Of a DNA stretch of 35,290 bases, positions 21,581-28,475 are shown piece after piece. Both the position numbers and the translations under genes were made by a program. The notes beneath the pieces are model-generated. The model was not told the origin of the DNA. It worked only from the letters and a program-made list of their open reading frames with translations, and did not search any database. Each line of letters begins with the position of its first letter. Position 1 is the stretch's first letter. The DNA is taken from positions 1-35,290 of the IMG/VR virus record IMGVR_UViG_3300020201_000061, one strand, 5' to 3'. The stretch comes from a virus.

Positions 21581-22947
21581 TACGCAGTCCTCCGCAGAGC
21601 CATGGATGCGTGAACAGGGACCGCGCCGTGGCGCATCGCGCCGGGCGAGACAAACGTCGGACGCTGGGCGTTGCCCGGCATCGGCTTGGGCTGCGGCTTA
21701 GCAGGTGCGCCGCTGCGCTCCTCCTCCGCCTTGGCAATAATCTTCTGGAAGTGCTTCTCGCCGTGCCAGAGGACTGCCCGCTTCGGAATGACCATCTCGC
21801 CGGGCTCCAGTGCAGCGGGCACCGTGTCGCCCGAGGCGCGCGGGTTGACGCTGGCGTGATGAGGCACCATCGAGCCGGGTGTCGGCGTCTGACCACCACT
21901 CTGGAACGAGCGACCGGGAACCGCGCCGCCATCGGACATGTGCGGCACGGCCTTATCGTAGTTGACCATCTTGTAGCCGCTCGGGTGCGTGCGCACAGCG
22001 TCGGGGTGCTTCTTCTCGACTTCCTGCGCGACGAGGCCCCGCATCTTGACCGGGTCGCCCTTGTAATTGAACTCGTAGATGGTCTGGCCGTCCTTGGTCT
22101 TGCCCACCGGCTTGAGGTTCTCCTTGAGGCGCTTGTCCGAAAACACCGACGTCGCCAGCCCGATGCCAGCACCGATTATCGAGCCAACGCCCGAGGACGA
22201 GTTCTGCTCAGCGTTGTAGCCCCCAAGAGCGTCCCGATAGCCCGCGCTCATCGTGCCAGCCGCGTTGTTCCACGACTGGTTGCTCAGTCCTGACCAACCG
22301 ATACTGTTGCCCAACGCAGGCATGTACGTGCCCGTGGTTTGGTTGCCAGCGCCGACACCAGAGGTGCCCGACGCGTTGGACGTGCCGTACTGTTGGGCTA
22401 CCTGACCCGGATAGCCCTTGCCGACATTGATCGCCTCCGAACGAAGCGCGTTCGCCTCGCGGTCAACCACAACGTCGCTGTTGTTCTCGGCACCGGCCTG
22501 TGCAGCAGCGCGTGCCAGTTTGGATCCACGATTGATCGCGCCCATGCGCAAGTCAGCCGGGTTGACGCCGAAACTCTGTAGCTGGCGGGTGGCCGCCGCG
22601 TCCGCGGCGTCGAAGCTCTGGCCCACCGTAGCTGCGGCGCGTCCGCGCATGAGCGCCTTGCGCTCTGGACTATCCCAGTTCTGGGCCTTCTCGGCCTGCT
22701 GTTCCTCGATCGGCTGATAGATTTGTTCGTAGCGCGCCCGGTCCTTTTTGGCCGTGGCGGCGTTCGCCTCCATGCTGTCAGCCGTGGTGGCCATGACACG
22801 CTGAGTGTATGGACGGGCGTCTGCGTACTGATCCTTGGCCCACTGCAACTGGTCGCGCGAAATGGCAGCCTGTTCAGCGGCAGCGGCCTGTTGAGCCTGC
22901 GCGATGGGCGAGTAGTTGGGGGCTGGAGGTGCGCTGGAACCGCTCAA
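21580..22947 (-). CDS. Virion protein with S74 intramolecular chaperone domain, 455 aa
   Basis: Residues 1-170 are Ala/Gln-rich helical coiled coil. Residues 190-265 are Gly/Ser/Asn-rich with a small hydrophobic Gly-zipper (G-S-I-I-G-A-G-I-G-L). S-D-K-R-L-K-E-N-L at 270-278, then I-Y-E-F-N-Y-K and R-G-L-V-A-Q-E-V-E, are the hallmark of the peptidase S74 auto-cleaving chaperone, with Ser270 as the expected cleavage residue. Unlike in tail spikes, about 130 residues follow, including G-D-T-V-P-A-A-L-E-P-G-E-M-V-I-P-K, a motif seen in many phage tail proteins. The start is TTG 22947 in a TTGA overlap with the GNAT stop, with GGGAG upstream. It is an internal or tail-tip virion protein rather than a classical fibre. 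Confidence 0.78.
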   Translation of the reverse strand: MSGSSAPPAPNYSPIAQAQQAAAAEQAAISRDQLQWAKDQYADARPYTQRVMATTADSMEANAATAKKDRARYEQIYQPIEEQQAEKAQNWDSPERKALMRGRAAATVGQSFDAADAAATRQLQSFGVNPADLRMGAINRGSKLARAAAQAGAENNSDVVVDREANALRSEAINVGKGYPGQVAQQYGTSNASGTSGVGAGNQTTGTYMPALGNSIGWSGLSNQSWNNAAGTMSAGYRDALGGYNAEQNSSSGVGSIIGAGIGLATSVFSDKRLKENLKPVGKTKDGQTIYEFNYKGDPVKMRGLVAQEVEKKHPDAVRTHPSGYKMVNYDKAVPHMSDGGAVPGRSFQSGGQTPTPGSMVPHHASVNPRASGDTVPAALEPGEMVIPKRAVLWHGEKHFQKIIAKAEEERSGAPAKPQPKPMPGNAQRPTFVSPGAMRHGAVPVHASMALRRTA

Positions 22948-23408
22948 GGTGTCGCTCCCGAAACGAAGGCTGGCTTAAATTGAAGCCAGCGACAGTCAGC
23001 ACGATACATCGAAAAAATTATCAAGTCACCCCCTACTACGGCCCCCGGGAGTCGGGTTTCTTCCTTAAACCCGATTTTCTTGTCGAACTGGATGGCCTTC
23101 TCGTTGGTGCTCTCGACCGGCCCGTAGATCACATCGACCCCGAGTTGATTGAAGCAATAGTCAAAAATGACCCACAAAAACCCTCGGGTAAGCCAATCAG
23201 GGGCGAACGCAGCCACATGCATCTGCACGGACTTATGCAGATAACCGTCGATCATGACGCCCCCCAGCAGCTTACCTCCGCGGGTAACAGCGATGCACCG
23301 ATCGAACCCCTCCCGAAACGGCTGGTCCGGGTTAAGAGCCCGGCAGATCAACTCGCCATCCCACGGATCGTTGAAGCGGATTTGCTTTAGAAGTTCAACT
23401 TCTGCCAT
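22944..23408 (-). CDS. GNAT-like acetyltransferase in the virion operon, 154 aa
   Basis: Acetyltransferase-like fold of the type found in podoviral structural operons. Seen: R-C-I-A-V-T-R-G-G-K-L-L-G-G-V-M-I as the first strands, V-Q-M-H-V-A-A-F as the central strand, then G-V-D-V-I-Y-G-P-V and S-T-N-E-K-A-I-Q-F-D-K-K-I-G-F, the typical C-terminal N-x-K-A-x-x-F-x-x-K-x-G-F signature. The classical R-x-x-G-x-G/A loop is not obvious, so activity is uncertain. It overlaps the 88-aa gene by 22 bases and the S74 gene by 4. The segment V-T-R-G-G-K is encoded by a palindromic repeat. Confidence 0.75.
   Translation of the reverse strand: MAEVELLKQIRFNDPWDGELICRALNPDQPFREGFDRCIAVTRGGKLLGGVMIDGYLHKSVQMHVAAFAPDWLTRGFLWVIFDYCFNQLGVDVIYGPVESTNEKAIQFDKKIGFKEETRLPGAVVGGDLIIFSMYRADCRWLQFKPAFVSGATP
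23271..23288. repeat. 18-bp palindromic repeat, copy 22
   Basis: CTTACCTCCGCGGGTAAC. Read on the minus strand as V-T-R-G-G-K at a beta-turn of the GNAT-like protein. Confidence 0.85.
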
Positions 23409-23653
23409 GCGCTGCCATTCCAGACGCTAACGATGTCGACTTCGCCAGCCAACATAGCCTGTCGAACCCACATGTCCCCAACCTTGGACGCAGTGGGCGG
23501 ATCTCGTTGGATGAACGTCTGAGTAGCCCAACCGTTCGAACCGCGCTGGCCAACAAGGGTCTCGACTGTCTGTTTGAGCGCCGTAACGACGCTCAACAGC
23601 GTGTCCACGTCCGGCTTCGGGTCGGGCAGCGGGGGGTAAATCTGGTCGGGCAT
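23387..23653 (-). CDS. Small virion/tail-associated protein, 88 aa
   Basis: Not firmly assigned. The N-terminal half is Pro-rich, then a helix (D-V-D-T-L-L-S-V-V-T-A-L-K-Q-T-V-E-T-L). The C-terminal half contains F-I-Q-R-D-P-P-T-A-S-K-V-G-D-M-W and V-W-N-G-S-A-W-Q-K-L, a short beta motif common in phage tail-fibre and needle proteins. Its start overlaps the stop of the 577-aa tail gene as TAATG. A trimerising helix plus a small beta tip would suit a minor tail component. This is inference. Confidence 0.65.
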   Translation of the reverse strand: MPDQIYPPLPDPKPDVDTLLSVVTALKQTVETLVGQRGSNGWATQTFIQRDPPTASKVGDMWVRQAMLAGEVDIVSVWNGSAWQKLNF

Positions 23654-25386
23654 TAGGCTTCTCGTAGCTCCTTCGGCGTCGTGGCGAAGTGCGCCGCCGT
23701 AATAAGTTGGTTGCCTTCAAGCTCGAACTGATAAAAATCGTACTGTTTGCCAGCGGGTAGACGGAACATGGCACCCGATGCCGGGAGCGTCACCGTGTGG
23801 ATCAGCGCGCCGTCGCCGTAAACCCGGAGAGTAGTCGCGGGAGACGCGATGCCGCCGGGAGCCTCGTAGAAGACTTTCGCAGCGCCGAAATTCGTCAGCT
23901 TTTTCATGTGGTACACTTTAGACCGCCAGAAATAGTCCCCGTGCGCCTGCGCAGAAGTCAGGTCTATCTGGTAGACGCCGCCATTCCGGATAATCAGGAC
24001 CTCGTTGGTCCACGGATCCTTGAACACGTTGAACGTCGGCAGGGTGCTCAGAAGGCTCGTGAAAGCCACGCGACTGTCGTCCATGTCGGCCATGAAGCCG
24101 CCCAACGTGTTGTTAAAGTCCACTAGCTCGAACGCAGTCTTCTCAAACGCCGTGTCTTCAAACGTTCCGAGGCTGGCTCCTGCGTAGGCGAAGTATGCTT
24201 TCTGGAGCATGGCCGCGTTGATGTTCGCCATGACGACAAGCTCTTGCCAGCGTTCTTTGGAGACCAGCTTGTATGTCGCGACCGCGGCTGAACTGGGTCC
24301 GACCAACGCAAGACCGGCGGGGGTGGCGTAATAGACGCCTTCGGGGGCGGACACGACACTGCCTTGGGAGACACAGGGCTCGGGAAACCCAGATAACCGA
24401 ACGAGCGACATGCTTGATGGATGCACGCCAGTGCAAACATAGGGCACGCCAGTCGTCGCTATGACCGCAGTCTGACCAAATACACCAACACCGACGATGT
24501 CGAACTCGGTGGAAACTTGATAGCTGGAGGGCCACGCATGGGGACGATACGGTTCGCAGAACCAAATCTCATTCTCGCGCCAACCGATAATCATGCCGTT
24601 GGGCATGGACACCATTCCCGCAAGATCGGTCGGGGGCGGATCGTACTCCTGCGACGTCATCTGTTCGTTGAGCACAACCACAGCGGACGTTTTGGTGTCG
24701 TTATACAACAGCGTCGCGATGGCAACTTCGGCCACAAAAAAGTAAGTCGCGACGCCCTGATCCGATGTAATCGTGCGGTAAATGCGCGTCAACGTGAGGC
24801 TGCGGTCAGTCGCATCGCCGCCCACGGCCGGGATAGTCACTGCCCAAGTAGCGTCGATCTTACCGGTCACAACTGTCGATGGGTCGCTAGGCGGGCCTTC
24901 CTCACCAAACGACGACACGTGAGTGTAGACGTATGCTCGGCTCTCGGTCGTTGCAGAAACACCTCCGGACGGCACCGCAGTGGGAGGCGAACTAGGAGCC
25001 GGGACGCCCACAATCATATCGACGGTAGAAGCGATGATCCGAGCGCGCGAGTTATACCGGGGCGCAGCCACGCCGTTGGCCCAGTAGTACAGATGGTCCC
25101 CGGCGTTATTAACTGCGCCGGGAACAATGCTGGTGTTTAGCTGCGAGAACTCCACCCAGTAGCTATCCGAAAGATCCAGCGTGCCTTCGGTCCGGCGCGG
25201 GAGCCGGAACACCTTGCGAGAGGCTGCATTGAGCAGCGAATATACGAGACGGGGGACGCGCATCCCCTCTAGCTTGCCGTCATAGACCCACGAATTACGT
25301 GCTACCACAGCATTCTGGTCCGGCAGCAAGCGGTCATCAACCGCTGGCACCATGCCACCGAATGCTTTGAGCGTAATCAGGGCCAT
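23653..25386 (-). CDS. Tail protein, beta-propeller/nozzle-like, 577 aa
   Basis: Large all-beta tail protein. Seen: an N-terminal G-G-M-V-P-A-V-D-D-R-L-L-P-D-Q-N-A-V-x-A-R-N motif, characteristic of this phage tail family; repeated beta segments (Y-V-Y-T-H-V-S-S-F-G-E-E-G-P-P-S); and M-P-N-G-M-I-I-G-W-R-E-N-E-I-W-F-C-E-P-Y-R-P-H-A-W-P, which I recognise from conserved podoviral tail/neck proteins. The role is probably the tail nozzle or a stabilising tube downstream of the connector. The start at 25386 is preceded by a G-rich SD located in a palindromic repeat that also ends the previous gene. Confidence 0.75.
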   Translation of the reverse strand: MALITLKAFGGMVPAVDDRLLPDQNAVVARNSWVYDGKLEGMRVPRLVYSLLNAASRKVFRLPRRTEGTLDLSDSYWVEFSQLNTSIVPGAVNNAGDHLYYWANGVAAPRYNSRARIIASTVDMIVGVPAPSSPPTAVPSGGVSATTESRAYVYTHVSSFGEEGPPSDPSTVVTGKIDATWAVTIPAVGGDATDRSLTLTRIYRTITSDQGVATYFFVAEVAIATLLYNDTKTSAVVVLNEQMTSQEYDPPPTDLAGMVSMPNGMIIGWRENEIWFCEPYRPHAWPSSYQVSTEFDIVGVGVFGQTAVIATTGVPYVCTGVHPSSMSLVRLSGFPEPCVSQGSVVSAPEGVYYATPAGLALVGPSSAAVATYKLVSKERWQELVVMANINAAMLQKAYFAYAGASLGTFEDTAFEKTAFELVDFNNTLGGFMADMDDSRVAFTSLLSTLPTFNVFKDPWTNEVLIIRNGGVYQIDLTSAQAHGDYFWRSKVYHMKKLTNFGAAKVFYEAPGGIASPATTLRVYGDGALIHTVTLPASGAMFRLPAGKQYDFYQFELEGNQLITAAHFATTPKELREA

Positions 25387-25391
25387 CGAGA

Positions 25392-25410
25392 GTTACCCCC
25401 GCAGGTTACC
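25392..25410. repeat. Palindromic repeat, copy 23 (stop plus SD module)
   Basis: GTTACCCCCGCAGGTTACC. On the minus strand TAA (25406-25408) ends the 174-aa gene, and the following GGGGG stands 9 bases before the ATG of the tail gene (25386). Confidence 0.75.
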
Positions 25411-25930
25411 GTCCGGCGACATTGTAGGACAGATCACCCGCCTGCGCAGCACTTCCTTCGCCTTGCCGTTTGGCGTTCTCGCGGGCAGTGATCTCGCGGT
25501 TGCGGACGCTTTCCGCAGTGCGCCGGGCGACGGCTTGGCGACCGGCTTCCTGCTCGACCAACGTGCGCGCCGACATCGAGAGGGAAATACCTGCTTCATT
25601 AGTCAGGGGGGCGATCGGGTCGATCTCCGCCGCGGGGGCAAGTACAGGAGCATGCTCAGGCAAAGCGACACTGGTGGTGACGGCATTGCCCTGCGCTTCC
25701 AGCGCCATATCCTCGAAGCCGAGCGGCTTGTCGCTCATCAGGAGGCGCGAAATACTTTCGGCCGTCACTTCCGGCGAAAGCGAGATACGTTCAACTGAGT
25801 TAGCAGCCGGAACAGGTGTCGCCACCTCAGAGACAAGATCCATCGGATCGGCCACAGCAGAAACAGCAGAAACAGGAGTAGCAGGAACTGCAGGGCGAGA
25901 CGCAGGAGTACGAGCGGGGGCACGAGACAT
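25406..25930 (-). CDS. Ala/Pro/Val-rich virion-module protein, 174 aa
   Basis: No recognised family. The first 50 residues are an Ala/Pro/Val/Ser-rich disordered segment (S-R-A-P-A-R-T-P-A-S-R-P-A-V). The centre has short helices with L-L-M-S-D-K-P-L-G-F-E-D-M-A-L. The C-terminal third is a charged helix with R-R-T-A-E-S-V-R-N-R-E-I-T-A-R-E-N-A-K-R, a likely coiled coil. ATG 25930 has GGAGA upstream. Its stop codon lies within a palindromic repeat. Its place between a small structural gene and the tail gene suggests a minor virion or assembly protein. Confidence 0.65.
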   Translation of the reverse strand: MSRAPARTPASRPAVPATPVSAVSAVADPMDLVSEVATPVPAANSVERISLSPEVTAESISRLLMSDKPLGFEDMALEAQGNAVTTSVALPEHAPVLAPAAEIDPIAPLTNEAGISLSMSARTLVEQEAGRQAVARRTAESVRNREITARENAKRQGEGSAAQAGDLSYNVAGR

Positions 25931-25974
25931 GTATTCTCCGGGGGTTGTTAGTGTTTCGAACAGACACGAACGGC

Positions 25975-26289
25975 TTACGGGGTGAAGTTACCCGAAGCAA
26001 CGGCGCTGACGTTGGCTCCCATCACCAACTGCCATTTGCCGACACGTGAGGTAATCCCGTGCGCGCCAAAGTCGATAACGATTGGCTGGAGTTCAGCCGA
26101 CACGGTGCCTCCCGTGTAGACCGTGATGGCTCCGCCGGAGCCGTCCTTGATCTGAACAGCGCCGGGGGCAGTGGTGGCGGGCACAAGGACGATGTTCCGA
26201 AGAACATCGCCCATTGCGCCAGTCCCAAGATCGCGCGTACCGCCAGCGGCGGCGGTCGCGTATCGGTCACCTTTGAGGCGAGCGTCCAT
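25975..26289 (-). CDS. Small beta-rich virion protein, 104 aa
   Basis: Unassigned structural-type protein. After a basic N-terminus come short beta segments: I-V-L-V-P-A-T-T-A-P-G-A-V-Q-I-K-D-G, A-I-T-V-Y-T-G-G, P-I-V-I-D-F-G-A-H-G-I and W-Q-L-V-M-G-A-N-V-S-A-V-A-S-G-N-F. This layout resembles small head-decoration or virion beta-sandwich proteins of phages. The ATG at 26289 follows GGAGG lying in a palindromic repeat. It probably forms a pair with the 174-aa beta protein upstream. Confidence 0.65.
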   Translation of the reverse strand: MDARLKGDRYATAAAGGTRDLGTGAMGDVLRNIVLVPATTAPGAVQIKDGSGGAITVYTGGTVSAELQPIVIDFGAHGITSRVGKWQLVMGANVSAVASGNFTP

Positions 26290-26290
26290 A

Positions 26291-26308
26291 GTTACCTCCG
26301 CGGGTAAT
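26291..26308. repeat. 18-bp palindromic repeat, copy 24 (SD of 104-aa gene)
   Basis: GTTACCTCCGCGGGTAAT. On the minus strand GGAGG is the SD and the ATG starts one base after the repeat. Confidence 0.88.
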
Positions 26309-26315
26309 GGCCGGC

Positions 26316-26840
26316 TTAGTAGAGGCCGCCCATCGGGCCTAGACCCGTGGTGAAGGTGGACACCGGAGTGATCGCAGTCGCCGTGCCGTAGACCTCGCCC
26401 GTCTTCTTGAAGGCGGCGAAGTTGCCGATCGGATGCGTGTTCACGCGAGCAGTTGTGTTATCGACCTGCAGCCCGACAAAGTAGCGGCCCGGGCGCAGAT
26501 TGATTGGCGCGGCGAACGGAATACGCTGGAACGCGTCCTCGCCCGACATCGTTGTCGACGCCGAAGATGCGATGACCTTGCCAGCGCTGTCGTAGAGGAT
26601 CGCCTTCAAGTTGCCCGAAGCGACGGTGCCGTTGAAGTTGGCGAAACCGGTAGCGCGGATGCCAGCGACGACGTCGATCTCGGCGATGTAAGTCTCGGTA
26701 ATGACAGGAGTGGTGTCCGTGCCATCCGTGGATGCTTTTACCGGCGTGTTGCCAGTCTGCACGGAGCGCGGGACGTTCGCAAAAAAGCCACTCGGTCCGT
26801 CTGCGCGGCCACTAACCGGTCCGCCAACATCATTAGCCAT
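26316..26840 (-). CDS. Beta-sandwich virion protein, 174 aa
   Basis: Probable virion surface or tail accessory protein, family not named. Seen: Y-I-A-E-I-D-V-V-A-G-I, G-N-L-K-A-I-L-Y-D-S-A-G-K-V-I-A-S-S and F-A-A-P-I-N-L-R-P-G-R-Y-F-V-G-L-Q-V-D-N, a series of strands like those of jelly-roll carbohydrate-binding modules. Its C-terminus is Gly-rich (G-L-G-P-M-G-G-L-Y). ATG 26840 has GGAGAGA upstream. The fold suggestion is from pattern only; the protein could decorate the capsid or help receptor binding. Confidence 0.68.
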   Translation of the reverse strand: MANDVGGPVSGRADGPSGFFANVPRSVQTGNTPVKASTDGTDTTPVITETYIAEIDVVAGIRATGFANFNGTVASGNLKAILYDSAGKVIASSASTTMSGEDAFQRIPFAAPINLRPGRYFVGLQVDNTTARVNTHPIGNFAAFKKTGEVYGTATAITPVSTFTTGLGPMGGLY

Positions 26841-26860
26841 GGTTCTCTCCGTGGTTCTCG

Positions 26861-26886
26861 GGTCAAGTTCTCAGGTCAAGTTCTAA
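26861..26886. repeat. Tandem 13-bp direct repeat in an intergenic leader
   Basis: GGTCAAGTTCTCA (26861-26873) is followed directly by GGTCAAGTTCTAA (26874-26886). On the minus strand each unit contains AACTTGACC, which has a -35-like TTGACC, but no acceptable -10 follows. It is the main feature of the 115-bp gap upstream of the 174-aa gene, which otherwise holds nothing I recognise. Confidence 0.7.
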
Positions 26887-26955
26887 GTGTGGCTACTGTA
26901 AACGCGTCTCGGCAAGGTGTCGAGCTTGTTGTTTACCCCCAGCGTCAGGCGGGCA

Positions 26956-27246
26956 TTAGGACTCCTTGGCCTCGGTGCCTGTGGTGACGATGCAGAACAC
27001 CCCGTGCTTGTGCCAAAAGCCCAGCGCCGTCCGGCCGGTGCCGCGCACGCGCATTTTTGACCAGCGGTCACCGTCGCTATCGACCATCACCACGGTCTCG
27101 ACCGTATCGGCGCTGATCTGCGAGGCCGTGACACATTGCATATGGATCGTGTTGGATGGCTGCTGCTGGGCGAGCGTGTCGTCGATCGAGAACATTGCGA
27201 AAATGGCGGCGAGCGGCGACAGAATGGCAAGGGCGCGCGTGGTCAC
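26956..27246 (-). CDS. Secreted small protein at the end of the lysis cassette, 96 aa
   Basis: Unknown exported protein. The N-terminus M-T-T-R-A-L-A-I-L-S-P-L-A-A-I-F-A-M-F is a signal peptide or anchor, with likely cleavage near D-T-L-A-Q-Q (about residue 26). The mature part has two cysteines (M-Q-C-V and V-F-C-I-V) that could form a disulfide, and beta-like stretches. GTG 27246 overlaps the Rz1 stop as GTGA. A periplasmic role in lysis or superinfection exclusion is possible. Neither is shown by a motif. Confidence 0.65.
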   Translation of the reverse strand: MTTRALAILSPLAAIFAMFSIDDTLAQQQPSNTIHMQCVTASQISADTVETVVMVDSDGDRWSKMRVRGTGRTALGFWHKHGVFCIVTTGTEAKES

Positions 27247-27497
27247 TTTCCGCCCTTCACGAACGTAGCCAGCGCGCTGTGCTTCGCCTCACAGGCTAGG
27301 TACTTCTGGACGGCGTCCAGCCACGCCAGCGCAACGTCAGTATCAGTCGGCTTATCGGGTGGGCTTTCCGGTCGACTGCACGGCAGCAGCAGGCTCGCGT
27401 CCGGCTGGCGGTCGACCGGGATCGGCGCGGAGAAGCTGCTGCACGCCTGTAGCAGCGAGGCTGACAGAAGGCCCACAAGTAGACGTAACCGGCACAT
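27243..27497 (-). CDS. Rz1-like outer-membrane spanin lipoprotein, 84 aa
   Basis: Outer-membrane part of the spanin complex. The start ATG 27497, with AGGGAG upstream, gives a signal peptide M-C-R-L-R-L-L-V-G-L-L-S-A-S ending in the lipobox L-L-Q-A-C (Cys19). The mature part is Pro-rich (S-R-P-E-S-P-P-D-K-P-T). Its first two thirds lie inside the 3' end of the Rz-like gene in another frame, the classical nested Rz/Rz1 arrangement. In Gram-negative hosts the complex fuses inner and outer membranes at the end of lysis. It is longer than lambda Rz1, with an added helical C-terminus. Confidence 0.82.
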   Translation of the reverse strand: MCRLRLLVGLLSASLLQACSSFSAPIPVDRQPDASLLLPCSRPESPPDKPTDTDVALAWLDAVQKYLACEAKHSALATFVKGGK

Positions 27498-27738
27498 ATC
27501 TGATCTCCCTGATTGTCGGCGCGACCGTGTTGTTGATCTGGTCGATCCGGCCCTGAAGCTGGGCAACCACCAAGGCTGACAGCTTCATGTCGGCCTCGCG
27601 CTGGGCAATGACGGCGTTTGCCCCCGCGAGCTTCACCTCCAGCGCGCCGTTGGCCTCGTAGGATGCCTTAAGCATCCAGCCGGATATGCCCAGCAGGACG
27701 ACCAGCACGCCCGCAGCGATGGCAAGGGTTTTTGTCAT
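27352..27738 (-). CDS. Rz-like inner-membrane spanin, 128 aa
   Basis: Inner-membrane part of the spanin. An N-terminal transmembrane helix (I-A-A-G-V-L-V-V-L-L-G-I-S-G-W-M-L) follows M-T-K-T. Then comes a periplasmic coiled coil about residues 28-75 (E-V-K-L-A-G-A-N-A-V-I-A-Q-R-E-A-D) and a Pro/Ala tail. The C-terminal half overlaps Rz1. The start at 27738 directly adjoins the stop of a 25-aa micro-ORF. The pairing with the nested lipoprotein makes the assignment firm. Confidence 0.82.
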   Translation of the reverse strand: MTKTLAIAAGVLVVLLGISGWMLKASYEANGALEVKLAGANAVIAQREADMKLSALVVAQLQGRIDQINNTVAPTIREIRYVPVTSTCGPSVSLAATGVQQLLRADPGRPPAGREPAAAVQSTGKPTR

Positions 27739-27816
27739 TTAGCGGTGTGGAAGCGCGGGTAGACGGCCAATGATCCAGACGAAAACGGACTTGAGCCATT
27801 CAAGGGTAAAACACAT
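27739..27816 (-). CDS. Micro-ORF: 25-aa membrane peptide between endolysin and Rz
   Basis: A 25-residue reading frame, M-C-F-T-L-E-W-L-K-S-V-F-V-W-I-I-G-R-L-P, has a well-spaced SD (AGGAGA) in front of ATG 27816. Its TAA stop is directly followed by the Rz ATG. The peptide has a short hydrophobic helix with a Lys and a basic tail. It could be a small lysis modulator or only a translational coupler for Rz. Size makes it easy to miss, and its reality is uncertain. Confidence 0.45.
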   Translation of the reverse strand: MCFTLEWLKSVFVWIIGRLPALPHR

Positions 27817-27827
27817 TTCACGTTCTC

Positions 27828-28475
27828 CTATGCGGCCAACGCGGCCATGGTTTTTGATCCGACTGCGCCATCGGCTACCAGCCCGCGGCTGCGCTGGAAC
27901 GCCATGATGTCGGCGCCCTCCTGTCCGGTGTCGACCATCGGCAGGCCGAACAGCGCCCGGTTGCGGTCCCAATACTGGCGGCGATCGCTGAAACCATTGA
28001 GGCCGCCGTTGATGATCCGGGTGATCGTCTTGAACCAGTCGCGGTCGGCCAGCAGGGAGAGCTTGCGGGTGTTCCAAAACCAAACGGCAGAGCGCGTGCC
28101 ATACTGCGGCAACGTCAGCAGCTTGGGATCGGCCGCCGTGTCGATGCCTAGATAGAGGCCGCACGCGGTGATGTTGGCGCGGCCCGTATTTTGGATCGGC
28201 CCTACCCCGGCGAACTTGCGTCCGTCGCCCGGCTGCGTGTTGCCGAGATCGGCGCGGCCTTCATAGCCAAGTTGCGCCTCGGTCGGCCCCCAGATTTCCT
28301 CCATGTAGCGATACTCGGCCGACTCGTAGGCGAGTTGCGCGAGGAACGCCGTGATGCGCTTGGGCGTCTCGATGCGCCCCTCAGCCAGCGCCTCGTTGAT
28401 GAAGGGCCAATGAGCGTCGAGACGGTGGCCAGCGTTCGGCATCATCCGCCTGAACTGTTCTTGGGTAATTATCAT
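27828..28475 (-). CDS. GH19-family endolysin with C-terminal peptidoglycan-binding-like segment, 215 aa
   Basis: Chitinase-class (glycoside hydrolase 19) endolysin that cleaves the glycan strand of peptidoglycan. Seen: F-L-A-Q-L-A-Y-E-S with Glu51, and R-Y-M-E-E with Glu59/60, matching the two catalytic glutamates of phage GH19 endolysins; then V-G-P-I-Q-N-T-G-R-A-N-I, the G-x-x-Q-x-T-G-R-x-N motif; and I-I-N-G-G-L-N-G-F with R-x-x-Y-W-D-R. Residues 185-215 (D-I-M-A-F-Q-R-S-R-G-L-V-A-D-G) resemble the core helix of a peptidoglycan-binding domain. No signal peptide is seen, so a holin is needed for export. It is preceded by the 4-TM gene with ATGA overlap. Confidence 0.88.
   Translation of the reverse strand: MIITQEQFRRMMPNAGHRLDAHWPFINEALAEGRIETPKRITAFLAQLAYESAEYRYMEEIWGPTEAQLGYEGRADLGNTQPGDGRKFAGVGPIQNTGRANITACGLYLGIDTAADPKLLTLPQYGTRSAVWFWNTRKLSLLADRDWFKTITRIINGGLNGFSDRRQYWDRNRALFGLPMVDTGQEGADIMAFQRSRGLVADGAVGSKTMAALAA

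Noticed and set aside
26841-26955. Possible minus-strand promoter built on the AACTTGACC repeats
   Set aside because: No -10-like hexamer at a suitable distance from either TTGACC, so only the tandem repeat was reported.
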